DNA of 64,000 bases from Flavobacteriales bacterium (GCA_020635725.1 JACJZF010000002.1:124001-188000), one strand, 5' to 3'. Counted from the stretch's first letter, positions 23,319-31,945 are shown. The notes: generated by a model from the sequence alone, not told the origin. Translations and numbers: made by a program.

Positions 23319-24281
23319 ATGAGCAAGACCATCTCCAAGCCCGCCGTGGTGAAGGCCGAACTGAACGGCCACAGCAGCAACGGCGCATCGAAAAAAGCCG
23401 AACGCGTGCCGGTGATGAAGACCTACAAGATCTTCATCGGTGGCAAGTTCCCGCGCACCGAGAGCGGCCGCTACTACCAGCCGAAGGATGCCGACGGCAA
23501 GGTGCTGGCCAATGTGTGCCGCGGCAGCCGGAAGGATGTGCGCGATGCCGTGGTGGCCGCACGCGGTGCGGTGGGCGGTTGGTCGGGCCGCAGCGCCTTC
23601 AACCGCGGGCAGATCCTCTACCGCATCGGCGAGATGCTCGAGGGCCGAAGCGCGCAGTTCGTGCACGAGCTGATGCAGCACGGCTCTCCCAAGGCGCAGG
23701 CCGAGGCGGAGGTGGCGCTGGCGATCGACCGCTGGCTGCATTACGCAGGCTGGTGCGACAAGTATCAGGCGGTCTTCAGCAGTGTGAATCCGACGAACAG
23801 CTCGCACTTCAACTTCAGCGTGTACGAGCCCAACGGTGTGGTGGGTGTGATGGCCCCGGCCGGCAGTGGCCTGCTCGGTCTCGTGAGCATGATCGCACCC
23901 GTGATCACGGGTGGCAATACGTGCGTGGTGGTGGCCAGTGAGAGCAAGCCACTGCCTGCGGTCTCTTTCACCGAGGTGCTCGCCACCAGCGATCTCCCCG
24001 GCGGCGTGGTGAACCTGATCACCGGCTTCCGCAACGAACTGCTCAAGCCGCTCGTGGCGCACATGGACATCAACGCCATGGTGGTGGCCGATGCGACCAA
24101 GGAGGAACGCACGATGCTCGACAGCGAGGCCACCTGCAACCTCAAGCGCGTGGTGTACCCGAAGGTGAAGGACTGGAGCAGCGATGATGCGCAATCACCC
24201 TACTTCATCCTCGACACGCAGGAGGTGAAGACCACCTGGCACCCGATTGAAAGGGGGCAGGGTGGGGGCGGGGGGTATTGA
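23319..24281 (+). CDS. Aldehyde dehydrogenase-like protein lacking the catalytic domain
   Basis: A 320-residue ALDH homologue. It keeps the N-terminal cofactor-fold features: YKIFIGGKFPRTESGRYYQP at the start, the helical region GRSAFNRGQILYRIGEMLEG, VYEPNGVVGVMAP in place of the NPW signature, and GGNTCVVVASESKPLPAVSF. It ends where the catalytic domain would begin: no nucleophilic Cys and no ELGGK glutamate, and it closes with the family end WHPI plus a Gly-rich extension. It therefore cannot be a normal ALDH and may be a structural or regulatory partner of the catalytic enzyme at 10965, as in ALDH16-type pairs. The stop overlaps a possible TTG start of the TIR gene. Confidence 0.88.
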   Translation: MSKTISKPAVVKAELNGHSSNGASKKAERVPVMKTYKIFIGGKFPRTESGRYYQPKDADGKVLANVCRGSRKDVRDAVVAARGAVGGWSGRSAFNRGQILYRIGEMLEGRSAQFVHELMQHGSPKAQAEAEVALAIDRWLHYAGWCDKYQAVFSSVNPTNSSHFNFSVYEPNGVVGVMAPAGSGLLGLVSMIAPVITGGNTCVVVASESKPLPAVSFTEVLATSDLPGGVVNLITGFRNELLKPLVAHMDINAMVVADATKEERTMLDSEATCNLKRVVYPKVKDWSSDDAQSPYFILDTQEVKTTWHPIERGQGGGGGY

Positions 24282-24292
24282 TAGAAGAGCCA

Positions 24293-24952
24293 ATGCAGGC
24301 GTTCGTCAGTTACTCGGTTGAGGACAAGGCCATGGGCGGGGCTGTCAAAGCTGCGCTTGAGGGGCATGGCTTTCGTTCATTCCTTGCCCATGAAGATCTT
24401 CAGGTTTCTGAAGAATGGAAGCAGCGAATTCTTGAGGAGCTTCAACAAGTGGATGTATTTGTAGCACTGCTTAGCAAGTCCTTCGTTGCGAGCAGATGGT
24501 GCGCACAGGAAGTCGGCTTCATCGTTTCTAGGCCTGACGTTTTGATCATTCCTATCAGCTTGGACGGTACTACTCCGTACGGCTTCATTTCCCATTTGCA
24601 GGGCATTCGGATCCGCGAGGAGTACCAGATCGCATCTCTTCTCGAAGAAGTTTTGTTCAGAAGGCGGCCGAGGTTGATGATTCCCAAGCAGATCGATAAA
24701 GTGCGCCGTGCAGGATCATATCGAGGTGCAGAGGCTTTGGTAAGGCCACTTGTTCCTCACTTCGCCAAGTTCTCCGACGATGAAGTTGATGCGTTCGCCG
24801 CGGCGGCCGCAGGCAATCGCGAGGTATGGGACGCAGGGGCATGTCGCGATGAGTACATACCAGAGTTTGTTCGAACGAACAGATCTCGACTATCTACTGC
24901 GCGTGCGGCGGAACTCAGGGAGGTCATCAATGATCTCGACCTAGCGCCGTAG
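24293..24952 (+). CDS. TIR-domain protein with unknown C-terminal domain
   Basis: A 219-residue protein. Residues 1-about 125 are a bacterial TIR domain: AFVSYSVEDKAMGGAV, ALEGHGFRSFLAHED (beta-B), VDVFVALLSKSFVASRWC and the catalytic glutamate E73 in WCAQEVGF, then VLIIPISLDGTTPYGF. Such TIR domains cleave NAD+ in anti-phage and toxin proteins. The C-terminal part (residues about 130-219) is helical and not recognised; it may sense the trigger or mediate assembly. ATG 24293 lies 11 nt after the ALDH stop; TTG 24278 would overlap it. Codon use is AT-richer than the surroundings, pointing to acquisition. No partner defence gene is adjacent. Confidence 0.85.
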   Translation: MQAFVSYSVEDKAMGGAVKAALEGHGFRSFLAHEDLQVSEEWKQRILEELQQVDVFVALLSKSFVASRWCAQEVGFIVSRPDVLIIPISLDGTTPYGFISHLQGIRIREEYQIASLLEEVLFRRRPRLMIPKQIDKVRRAGSYRGAEALVRPLVPHFAKFSDDEVDAFAAAAAGNREVWDAGACRDEYIPEFVRTNRSRLSTARAAELREVINDLDLAP

Positions 24953-24997
24953 TAATGCCCCGCTCTTCCGCGAATCTGCGATCCTTGGTTCTGTGCT

Positions 24998-26524
24998 TCA
25001 CTTCTTGATCACGCCTTTCTCAATCCCCTGAATCTTCTCCTTCAGCCCTGCGAACGAAGGATCCATCGCAAGGCACTTCTTGAAATTCGCCAGCGCGTTC
25101 GCCGTATCGCCGTTCGCGAGCAAGGCATCGCCGTAGCTGTCGTAGGCGTTGGCTGAGTTGGGGAACTGCTCCAGGTTGAGTTTCTGTATCGCCACGGCAT
25201 CCGTTGTGCGGCCGGCCCATAGCAGGTCGTAGCCCAGCATGTTCAGTTCGATCTCGTCGAACGTGTAGTCAGAAGCCTTCTTCGCTTTCATGTCGCCGTA
25301 GAACTCAATAGCGTGACCCGCACCATGTTCGGAGAGCTCCCTGCCCATCTCCGCGCGGATGGAATGCGGTGGCAGCTTCGCCGGTCGCCCATAGAGCAGG
25401 TCTGTCAGGCCTTGTACAATGCCCCAGAAGTGCATCGATGAATTGTTCATGAGGACGATGAGGCATTTGTCTTCCGCGATGTCGCGCTGGATGTAGGTGG
25501 TAAAGGCGAGCCAGCCCCCCGAGTGCTTCACCACGTTCCCGCCATCCTCGATGAACCAGCCGAAGCCATAGTCCGTCTTGCTGCCATCGTTGAGCTTCCC
25601 GGGCGTGAAGGCTTCCTGCAAGGTGGCCTTGCTCACGAGTTTCTCCGTGTAAAGTACACGGTCCCATTTGAGCAGGTCCCCCGCCGTGGAATACACGCCG
25701 TCCTCGCCCAGTCCGTGGTTCAAGTAGTGGGAATCCGCAGGGACCAAGTCGGTGCGGTTCCATGTGTGTTGGAAGCCGTACGCGCGGTCGGGCATGCCCG
25801 GATCATTGCCGACCACGAATGGGTAGAACGAAGTATGCGACATGCCGGCTGGATCGAACATGTGTTGCTGTGCATAGCGCGCGAACGACATCCCTGATGC
25901 GCGCGTCACAATGGTTCCGAGGAAGTTGTAGCCGGTGTTGCTGTATCGCCATTGCTCACCGGGTTCGAAGTACACAGGTGGCTTCTTCAGAACGAACATG
26001 CGCAGCACGTCCGCATTGCCGTCGGTATAGCGGGCCGGGTCGTCGTACTTCAGTTCGGTTTTCCAATTCTGGTCCATCAATGGCTCGTAGTCCGGCAGAC
26101 CGCTGGTGTGCTGCAGCAGGTTCCGGATGGTGATGCCCGCGTAAGGCAGCTCCGGCATGAAGTCGCGGATGTCCTGGTCGTAGCTCAGCTTGCCCTGCTC
26201 CTTCAGGATCATGATGGCCATGGCGGTGAACTGCTTGCTCACCGAAGCGAGTCGGAATTGCGAGTTCACCGTCAGCGAGTCGAGCGGGTCGATGCTGCGA
26301 AGGCCGAAGGCACCTTCATAGACCACCTTTCCCTTGTCATAGACCAGCGCCACACCGTTGAATTGGCCGCGGACGCTCGCTTCGGAGAGGTATTGCTCGT
26401 ACCTGTTCGGCTCCTGCGGCTGCTGGGCGTTGCAGCTTGCGAGCATTCCGAGCAATAGGAGAGGCGCGCCGATGCGGCTGTTTGAAGGGTTCGGTCCCAT
26501 GGTGTTGGTCCGCATCATCGACAC
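24998..26524 (-). CDS. Beta-lactamase-related serine hydrolase lipoprotein with C-terminal TPR
   Basis: A penicillin-binding/class C beta-lactamase-fold hydrolase. Leader with lipobox LGMLASC (several start Mets; the one at about 26500 is also possible). Catalytic motifs: S-x-x-K in ASVSKQFTAMA, Y-x-N as YSNTGYNF, and the HSGG triad element in VVKHSGGWLAF. The last about 100 residues contain a TPR pair (NAYDSYGDALLANGDTANALANF trimmed), as in many Bacteroidota peptidase/esterase-like members. Probably outer-membrane or periplasm anchored; substrate (peptide, ester or lactam) unknown. First gene of the minus-strand block running to 24998. Confidence 0.9.
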   Translation of the reverse strand: MSMMRTNTMGPNPSNSRIGAPLLLLGMLASCNAQQPQEPNRYEQYLSEASVRGQFNGVALVYDKGKVVYEGAFGLRSIDPLDSLTVNSQFRLASVSKQFTAMAIMILKEQGKLSYDQDIRDFMPELPYAGITIRNLLQHTSGLPDYEPLMDQNWKTELKYDDPARYTDGNADVLRMFVLKKPPVYFEPGEQWRYSNTGYNFLGTIVTRASGMSFARYAQQHMFDPAGMSHTSFYPFVVGNDPGMPDRAYGFQHTWNRTDLVPADSHYLNHGLGEDGVYSTAGDLLKWDRVLYTEKLVSKATLQEAFTPGKLNDGSKTDYGFGWFIEDGGNVVKHSGGWLAFTTYIQRDIAEDKCLIVLMNNSSMHFWGIVQGLTDLLYGRPAKLPPHSIRAEMGRELSEHGAGHAIEFYGDMKAKKASDYTFDEIELNMLGYDLLWAGRTTDAVAIQKLNLEQFPNSANAYDSYGDALLANGDTANALANFKKCLAMDPSFAGLKEKIQGIEKGVIKK

Positions 26525-26609
26525 CGGTCGACATGCTGCGTATGACCAAGTAAGCCGGCGCTCTCGCTCAGCTCACCGACCTTAACACGGCATTAACGGA
26601 TAGGTGTGC

Positions 26610-27479
26610 TCAGAGCTCTCCGAATTTCACCAGCTCGAACTCCGGCGTGCACTCGAAGAGATGCTTGAGGATGCCCATGTGCCCGGCGCCATAGATCACC
26701 ACAAGTCGGTCCTCGGGCTTCAGGTGCAGCTCCTGGATGTTGCGCAAGATTCGCAGGTTGCGGGCGTACCAGTGCATCGCAAGTCCGTCCGCGCCGCGGT
26801 ACTGCCCCAGCTTGAAGTCGCCGTTGAGGTAGGCGCCGTAGTCGCGGTCCAGGGTCTTGTCGGCGTTATGGTACAGGAAGGATTCGAGCAGCGTGTGGTT
26901 CACGTGGTACTCATCCATTGAACGGTAGTAGGCTTTGTAGCGCTGGCTGATGGGATCATCGCTGGTGAAGTCCCAATCGGCGTAGATGCTGTCGAGGATC
27001 GGGTGCAGCTGCAGCGAGTCGCGGTGGTCCCAGAGGTCGGAGAGCAGGGTGGGCGCATCAACTCCGTAAAGCGTGTCCAGGCCGAAGCGCTTCATCAAGC
27101 GGAAGCCGAGTTGCTCGCGCTCGTCCGCGCGCGGGAGGGAATCGGTGCGTTGGTAATCGCGGTAACGCTTCATGAGCCAACCCGTGTTCGGCCCGGCTTC
27201 CACCGAGATGGCCGTGGGCTTGAAGCGCGCGATATGATCCACCAACGCCTCCATCTCCCGCTGTCGCTTCGGCTCCATCACGTTCACGCGCTTGTCCTTG
27301 TCGGTCACATGTGCGTCGAGGTCGTAGTACTCGAAGTGGAAGGTGCCCACGAGGAGCACCTTGGGCAGCGGCCTATCGCTCACGAGGATGCGGTCGGGGT
27401 CGGGAACTCCATTCTGTTGGCCTTGAACGGCGCGCACGAGCAGCAGGAGCGAAACGATGAGGAGAGGACGCAGTGGCAT
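26610..27479 (-). CDS. DUF5694 family protein (TraB-like)
   Basis: A 289-residue exported protein (signal peptide LRPLLIVSLLLLVRAVQG). Family features: KVLLVGTFHFEYYDLD (glycine-rich GTxH), the REMEALVDHIARFKPTAISVE segment and the C-terminal DRLVVIYGAGHMGILKHL, where H and E residues typical of the TraB/PrgY-GumN fold are retained. That fold is suggested to be a metal-dependent protease, but this is not shown for DUF5694. Gene neighbours offer no specific pathway. Confidence 0.85.
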   Translation of the reverse strand: MPLRPLLIVSLLLLVRAVQGQQNGVPDPDRILVSDRPLPKVLLVGTFHFEYYDLDAHVTDKDKRVNVMEPKRQREMEALVDHIARFKPTAISVEAGPNTGWLMKRYRDYQRTDSLPRADEREQLGFRLMKRFGLDTLYGVDAPTLLSDLWDHRDSLQLHPILDSIYADWDFTSDDPISQRYKAYYRSMDEYHVNHTLLESFLYHNADKTLDRDYGAYLNGDFKLGQYRGADGLAMHWYARNLRILRNIQELHLKPEDRLVVIYGAGHMGILKHLFECTPEFELVKFGEL

Positions 27480-27573
27480 GGGATGGAGGTCGCTAGTAGG
27501 ACGTCATGATGCCTCGTTTGTTACACGTTGGCAGCACCATGCACGGAAGGCCCGGTTGACAAGCAAACGCCTC

Positions 27574-28584
27574 TCAGCGCACGACAAATGGAACCGGGGC
27601 GATTCCGTCAGCCCTGAGCAGATGGAGCCCCGGAGCAAGCGAGGAGATATCCACGGAATTCATGCCGGGTGAGAGCAATAGATCTTGGATCACGCGTCCG
27701 CTCGTTTCAAAAAGCCGGGCATTGATGCGGCGACCCAATGGATTGTTGATCGTGACGAGGTCCTTCGCCGGGTTCGGGAAGACCGAAAGTGCTGGCACGT
27801 CATCGCGCTCCCACACCGCCGTGCTCGCATCGAAGTCGTAGATGAAGATGGTCTGGAAGGCGAAGGCCGAACCACCTGAGCGATTGGCTACGAGGTAGAG
27901 CCGCGAGCCGTCGTAATGCATGCCGTGCGGGGATTGGTCGTTGTCGCTGTCGGGCAGCGCGGTGGAGCCGATGTCCTGCCCGGTCGAGAGGTCGTAGGCA
28001 TAGATCCGCTCGAGGTCGCCGTTGAGGTTGTCGGTCACGTAGAAGAGCGTGTCGCCGCGCAGCGCGATGCCGTAAGGCTGCTCCCCGTGCATGGGCACGG
28101 TATCGATCGGTGCCGGGTCGCCGGGGATCCACTTGTAGGCGTAAGCGTAGGGGAACACATCGAAGTCGGGGTAGTACATCGTGTACCACACCGCATCGCC
28201 GTCGAGGCAGAGGTCGCCGATGCCGGAGGAGTGGCCGCCGATCACATCCGGGAAGGTCCAGGTGTTGAGCAAGGCGCCATCGAGCCCGATCTCGTACAGG
28301 TGCGCGCCGTTGGTGGTGTAGTCCTGCGCGATGAGGTAGGAGCTCGGCTTGCGCACCAGCCCGTGGTTGAAGGTGTAGCCGGTGGGCAGGTTGCCGAGGA
28401 TGTTGCCGTCGTGGTCGCTGAACACCACGTCTCCTGGTCCATCGGCGCCTAGGAAGATGGTGTCGCTGGTGACATGAATGCCCCAGAAGCTCTGATTGAC
28501 GCCTTGGTAGGAGAGGCTATCGACGAGGGTCTGCGCGGTGAGCGTTACCGGTGCGAGGAGGAAGGGGAGTAGCAGCTTCTTCAT
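27574..28584 (-). CDS. Secreted T9SS cargo with beta-propeller-like body
   Basis: A 336-residue exported protein starting at ATG 28584 with signal peptide KKLLLPFLLAPVTLTAQ. Residues about 30-250 are repeated beta-blade units with WD-like periodicity (FWGIHVTSDTIFLGADG, DLCLDGDAVWYTMYYP, GIALRGDTLFYVTDNLNGD, GMHYDGSRLYLVAN), suggesting a propeller such as the SMP-30/gluconolactonase-like fold, though catalytic metal ligands are not evident. The end, ALSVFPNPAKDLVTI then ARLFETSGRVI and LAPGLHLLRADG, is a type A T9SS domain. A longer open frame running upstream to 29508 is a shadow of the next gene. Confidence 0.85.
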   Translation of the reverse strand: MKKLLLPFLLAPVTLTAQTLVDSLSYQGVNQSFWGIHVTSDTIFLGADGPGDVVFSDHDGNILGNLPTGYTFNHGLVRKPSSYLIAQDYTTNGAHLYEIGLDGALLNTWTFPDVIGGHSSGIGDLCLDGDAVWYTMYYPDFDVFPYAYAYKWIPGDPAPIDTVPMHGEQPYGIALRGDTLFYVTDNLNGDLERIYAYDLSTGQDIGSTALPDSDNDQSPHGMHYDGSRLYLVANRSGGSAFAFQTIFIYDFDASTAVWERDDVPALSVFPNPAKDLVTINNPLGRRINARLFETSGRVIQDLLLSPGMNSVDISSLAPGLHLLRADGIAPVPFVVR

Positions 28585-28601
28585 GCAGGGATGATTGCCC
28601 C

Positions 28602-28609
28602 GCAAGCTA
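28602..28609 (-). promoter_or_regulatory. Possible -7 box of T9SS gene 27574-28584
   Basis: The minus strand reads TAGCTTGC, 17 nt before the ATG; the G/C swap against TAnnTTTG makes it weak. Confidence 0.25.
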
Positions 28610-28634
28610 CTCCTCTTCGCCAGCCGCTGGTCCC

Positions 28635-29681
28635 TCAGCGTTCGCCGGTGGAGGCCGCATCGCGCACCAGCACCAGGAAGACCGGGAAGTGGTCGCTGTA
28701 TCCGTCCTGGTAGGTGTCGCCCACGAAGGTGCGGCTCGGGTAGCCGGCGAAGTTGCCATCCTGCTGCTTCAGGTAGGGCTCGTTGAAGATGCGCACGCCG
28801 TAGTACTTGTACTGCCCGCCCGTGCCGCTCACCAAGGCAGGGGAGATGCAGATCTGGTCGAAGAGGTTCCACGAATCTCGCCAGGCCAGGGTGCCGATGC
28901 CTTTCTGGTAGGGCGTGTGCATCGGATTGAAGAAGGTGCCATCCACGGCCTTCGTTTTGTCGCCGCTGGCGCGCAGGAAGCGGGTGACGCTGACATTCAC
29001 AGGGTCGTCGTTGAGGTCGCCCATGTATAGGATGCGCGCATCGGCGCGGCGTGCGAGCAGCGAGTCGATGATGTGGCGGCCGAGTTCCGCGGCGGCTTTG
29101 CGGTTGGGCGCGCTCGCCTTCTCGCCCCCGCGTCGCGAAGGCCAGTGCGCCACGATCACGTGCACGGTGTCGCCATCGAGCACGCCGCTCACCAGCAGCT
29201 GGTCGCGCGTGCGGAAGCTCGTGTCGGCCATGTGCAGGCGATAGCTCTTGTGCGCGTACACCTTGAAGAGCTCGGGGTTGTGGATCAAGCCGACATCCAC
29301 GCCGCGCCGGTCGGGGCCATCGACATGCACCACCTGGTAGTGGCGGTCCTTCAGCGGGGCGCGCTTCACCAGGTCCTCCAGCACGGTGCGGTTCTCCACT
29401 TCCGACACGCCCAGCAGCGCGAGCCCTTGCGGATGCAGGTCCTTGCCCATGGCGGAGATCACGTTGGCCAGTTTGTCGAGCTTCCGGAAGTAGCGCTTGC
29501 TGCCCCATTGCTTCGCGCTCCCAGGCAGGAACTCGGCATCATCCACGCCCGGCGCGTCCAACGTGTCGTACAGGTTCTCCAGGTTGTAGAAGCCCACGAG
29601 CGCCGGCACGTATTCCTGTTTGGTCTGCCCGCAGGCAACGGTGAGCAGGGCGATGCCGAGGAGGGTGGAAGGAAGTCGCAT
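28635..29681 (-). CDS. Endonuclease/exonuclease/phosphatase (EEP) family lipoprotein
   Basis: A 348-residue lipoprotein (lipobox LTVAC, Cys at residue 17) with an EEP fold. Motifs: VGFYNLENLYDTLD at the start with the catalytic Asn/Glu, LLGVSEVENRTVLEDLVKR (metal glutamate), VGLIHNPELF, HVIVAHWPSR, the catalytic pair in LYMGDLNDDP, and the closing GYSDHFPVFLVL with the catalytic His. Related exported enzymes act on extracellular nucleic acids or phosphoesters. The start at 29681 is chosen because the leader begins there; the longer open frame is not conserved. The minus-strand TAACTTGC (29699-29706) is a weak -7 candidate. Confidence 0.9.
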   Translation of the reverse strand: MRLPSTLLGIALLTVACGQTKQEYVPALVGFYNLENLYDTLDAPGVDDAEFLPGSAKQWGSKRYFRKLDKLANVISAMGKDLHPQGLALLGVSEVENRTVLEDLVKRAPLKDRHYQVVHVDGPDRRGVDVGLIHNPELFKVYAHKSYRLHMADTSFRTRDQLLVSGVLDGDTVHVIVAHWPSRRGGEKASAPNRKAAAELGRHIIDSLLARRADARILYMGDLNDDPVNVSVTRFLRASGDKTKAVDGTFFNPMHTPYQKGIGTLAWRDSWNLFDQICISPALVSGTGGQYKYYGVRIFNEPYLKQQDGNFAGYPSRTFVGDTYQDGYSDHFPVFLVLVRDAASTGER

Positions 29682-29698
29682 GGTCAGGTTATCGGCGG

Positions 29699-29706
29699 GC
29701 AAGTTA
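29699..29706 (-). promoter_or_regulatory. Possible -7 box of the EEP gene
   Basis: Minus strand TAACTTGC, 17 nt before ATG 29681, the same spacing as at 28602. Confidence 0.25.
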
Positions 29707-29739
29707 GCCGCGCCTGCCCTGTCGAGATCCGTGCCACGC

Positions 29740-30372
29740 CTATTGCGGGAAGAGCAGCGGGTGGCGCTCGTTGTACAGCCGCAGGAATCGGAAGAGGGCC
29801 TCATCGCTGTTGCGCTGCTTCTTGGGCAGTGCGCGGAATTCCATTTGGAGCACGACATCGTCCGCCAGTGCGGAGTCCATGGCCGACGCGTTGAAGGGGA
29901 GCACCTCGCCGCTATTCATCCGGATCAATTGCTGCACGGTCACGGTCACGGTCGTTGCGCCGTAGAAGTACGGGTCCCACGCCTGGTAATTCCGCTCATA
30001 TACCATATGGGCCAGGCTGCCCATCAGCCCGATCCGGTAGAAGCCGTTGCCGGCCGCTATGTATACCGCGTCGTTGTTGCAGAAGCCCCAGATCTCGTTG
30101 GCGCGCAACCTGATCACCTCTCCGCTATCCGCGGTGTATCGAAGACGGCTCAGGCCAGTGCGCAGGTCGGTCACCGGCAGCCCTTGGTCGTCCCTCAGCT
30201 GCGCAATGGGAACGGAAGGCGCGTTCAGCCGGAACGAAAGGAAATCGAGGTAAACGCCTTCGCGCAGGTCCATGCCGCCGTGGTAGGGCACCCAGAGCGT
30301 GTCCATTTGGGCCTTGGCGTCAGGCAGCAGACAGCATAGCAGCAGCGCGGCGATCGTTCTCGGGAGTCGCAT
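29740..30372 (-). CDS. Exported hypothetical protein
   Basis: A 210-residue protein with signal peptide RLPRTIAALLLCCLLPDAKAQ (trimmed to IAALLLCCLLPDAKAQ); the start at ATG 30372 is the one that begins the leader. The mature part is beta-rich with no recognised domain; it contains WGFCNNDAVYIAAGNGFYRI and a basic C-terminal tail (FRALPKKQRNSDEALFRFL). Probably periplasmic. It lies between the EEP gene and the alpha/beta hydrolase, all on the minus strand. Confidence 0.6.
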   Translation of the reverse strand: MRLPRTIAALLLCCLLPDAKAQMDTLWVPYHGGMDLREGVYLDFLSFRLNAPSVPIAQLRDDQGLPVTDLRTGLSRLRYTADSGEVIRLRANEIWGFCNNDAVYIAAGNGFYRIGLMGSLAHMVYERNYQAWDPYFYGATTVTVTVQQLIRMNSGEVLPFNASAMDSALADDVVLQMEFRALPKKQRNSDEALFRFLRLYNERHPLLFPQ

Positions 30373-30403
30373 GGGAGCGTTCACGGGCATGAACCGTTCC
30401 ATC

Positions 30404-31198
30404 CTAACGCGCGGCTTCACGGATCCAAGCGGTCACTTCATCCGGGGCCTGCGCATGCACCCAGTGGCCGGCATAGGGCACGGTCTCCACGCGGCTACGG
30501 GGGAACTGTTCCTTGATCGCAGGGATGTCCTCCCGCAGGATGTAGTCGCTCTGGCCGCCGCGTACGAAGAGCGTGGGCACCTTCACGGTCTCGGGCCCGA
30601 TGGCCGCCAAGATCGCGTCGAGGTCGCGCGCGAGCAAGGGCACGTTCATCCGCCAGGCGAGCGTGTCATCCTCTTTCCAATAGAGGTTCTTCAGCAGGAA
30701 CTGCACCACGCCGGGCTCCTTCACATGCTCGGCGATGTCGGACTCCACTTCTTTGCGTGTACGTCCCGGGCTGAGGTCCGCTTCGAGCAGCGCGCGCACG
30801 ATGTGGGCCTGGTTGTTCGTGTGCTCTTTCGGGCTGATATCGATGACGATGAGCTGCTTGATCAACTCGGGCCAGCGCTGCGCGAAGAGCATCGCCGTCT
30901 TGCCGCCCATGCTATGCCCCACGAGCACCACGTCCTTCAAGCCGAGTTTCGCAAGCAAGGCATGCACGTCCGCTGCCATCAGCGGATAGGAGGTCTCCTG
31001 CGTATGCGGCGAGCGGCCGTGGTCGCGCAGGTCCATTAGCAGCACATCGAGCGCTTCGGCATCCGTGGTGGTGGGCACGGCCAGCTCACGCCCGATGCTG
31101 CCCCAATTGTCGCTGGTGCCGAACAGGCCGTGCAGGATCACCACGGCCTGCGCGCCTTCCTTCCCCAGCCGTCGGTAGTGCAGGTCCACAGGGCTCAT
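30404..31198 (-). CDS. Alpha/beta-fold hydrolase (YbfF-like esterase)
   Basis: A 264-residue hydrolase. The oxyanion strand VVILHGLFGTSDNWGSIGREL, the nucleophile elbow LVGHSMGGKTAMLFA (Ser of GHSMGG), the acid in LFVRGGQSDYI and the catalytic His in PYAGHWVHAQAPDEV are all visible, in the pattern of YbfF-type short acyl-esterases. Its ATG overlaps the pdxJ stop by 4 nt (ATGA on the minus strand), so it is expressed with pdxJ. Substrate unknown. Confidence 0.9.
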   Translation of the reverse strand: MSPVDLHYRRLGKEGAQAVVILHGLFGTSDNWGSIGRELAVPTTTDAEALDVLLMDLRDHGRSPHTQETSYPLMAADVHALLAKLGLKDVVLVGHSMGGKTAMLFAQRWPELIKQLIVIDISPKEHTNNQAHIVRALLEADLSPGRTRKEVESDIAEHVKEPGVVQFLLKNLYWKEDDTLAWRMNVPLLARDLDAILAAIGPETVKVPTLFVRGGQSDYILREDIPAIKEQFPRSRVETVPYAGHWVHAQAPDEVTAWIREAAR

Positions 31199-31908
31199 CG
31201 CAGCTCGCGCAGGTAGAGTTGCACGGTGTTCTCCATGCCGAAGGTGAGCGCGTCGCATACCAGCGCATGGCCGATGGATACTTCGAGCACATTCGGCACG
31301 TTGGCCACGAAATGGGCCAGGTTATGCCGATCGAGATCATGCCCCGCGTTCAGTCCCAGTCCGGCGTCGCGCGCTGCTTCCCCCGCAGTCACGAAGGCTG
31401 CCACGGCGGCATCGCGGTCGGTGTCGAAGCCGGCCGCGTAGGGCTCGGTGTAGAGCTCGATCCGCTCGGTGCCCGTTTCCGCAGCATGCGCGATCTGCTC
31501 CGGATCGGTGCCCATGAAGATGCTGGTGCGGATGCCGGCGTCCTGGAATCGCGCGATCACCTCGCGCAGCAGCTGCTTATTCGCCCGCGCATCCCAACCA
31601 GCGTTGCTCGTGAGCGCCTCGGGCGGATCGGGCACCAGGGTCACCTGCTCGGGCCGCACCTGCAGCACCAGGTCGATGAATTCCTTGCCGGGATATCCCT
31701 CGATGTTGAACTCCGTGGTGACCAGCGGCCGCAGCGCGAGCACGTCGGAACGCCTGATGTGGCGCTCATCGGGCCGCGGATGCACCGTGATGCCCTGCGC
31801 GCCGAAACGCTGGATGTCCACCGCCCATTGGAGCACATCGGGATTGTTCCCGCCGCGGGCATTCCGCAAGGTGGCCAGTTTGTTGATGTTGACGCTCAGT
31901 CGTGTCAC
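31195..31908 (-). CDS. pdxJ: Pyridoxine 5'-phosphate synthase
   Basis: Condenses 3-amino-2-oxopropyl phosphate with 1-deoxyxylulose 5-phosphate to form pyridoxine 5'-phosphate, the last ring-forming step of DXP-dependent vitamin B6 synthesis. The 237-residue length is typical. Conserved blocks: RLSVNINKLATLRNARGG, QGITVHPRPDERHIRRSDV, LVPDPPEALTSNAGWD, TSIFMGTDPEQI, LGLNAGHDLDRHNL and VPNVLEVSIGHALV. The start is GTG 31908 (VTRLSVNI). A TACTTTTG box lies 37 nt upstream, in the gap shared with the divergent CBS gene. Confidence 0.95.
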   Translation of the reverse strand: MTRLSVNINKLATLRNARGGNNPDVLQWAVDIQRFGAQGITVHPRPDERHIRRSDVLALRPLVTTEFNIEGYPGKEFIDLVLQVRPEQVTLVPDPPEALTSNAGWDARANKQLLREVIARFQDAGIRTSIFMGTDPEQIAHAAETGTERIELYTEPYAAGFDTDRDAAVAAFVTAGEAARDAGLGLNAGHDLDRHNLAHFVANVPNVLEVSIGHALVCDALTFGMENTVQLYLRELR

Positions 31909-31945
31909 CTCCGCTTCCGTTACTTTGACCCGCAGCCGGGGTCCG

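Noticed and set aside
28585..29508. N-terminal extension of the T9SS gene 27574-28584
   Set aside because: The extension is opposite in character (Arg/His-rich), overlaps the EEP gene in another frame, and a good signal peptide starts at 28584.
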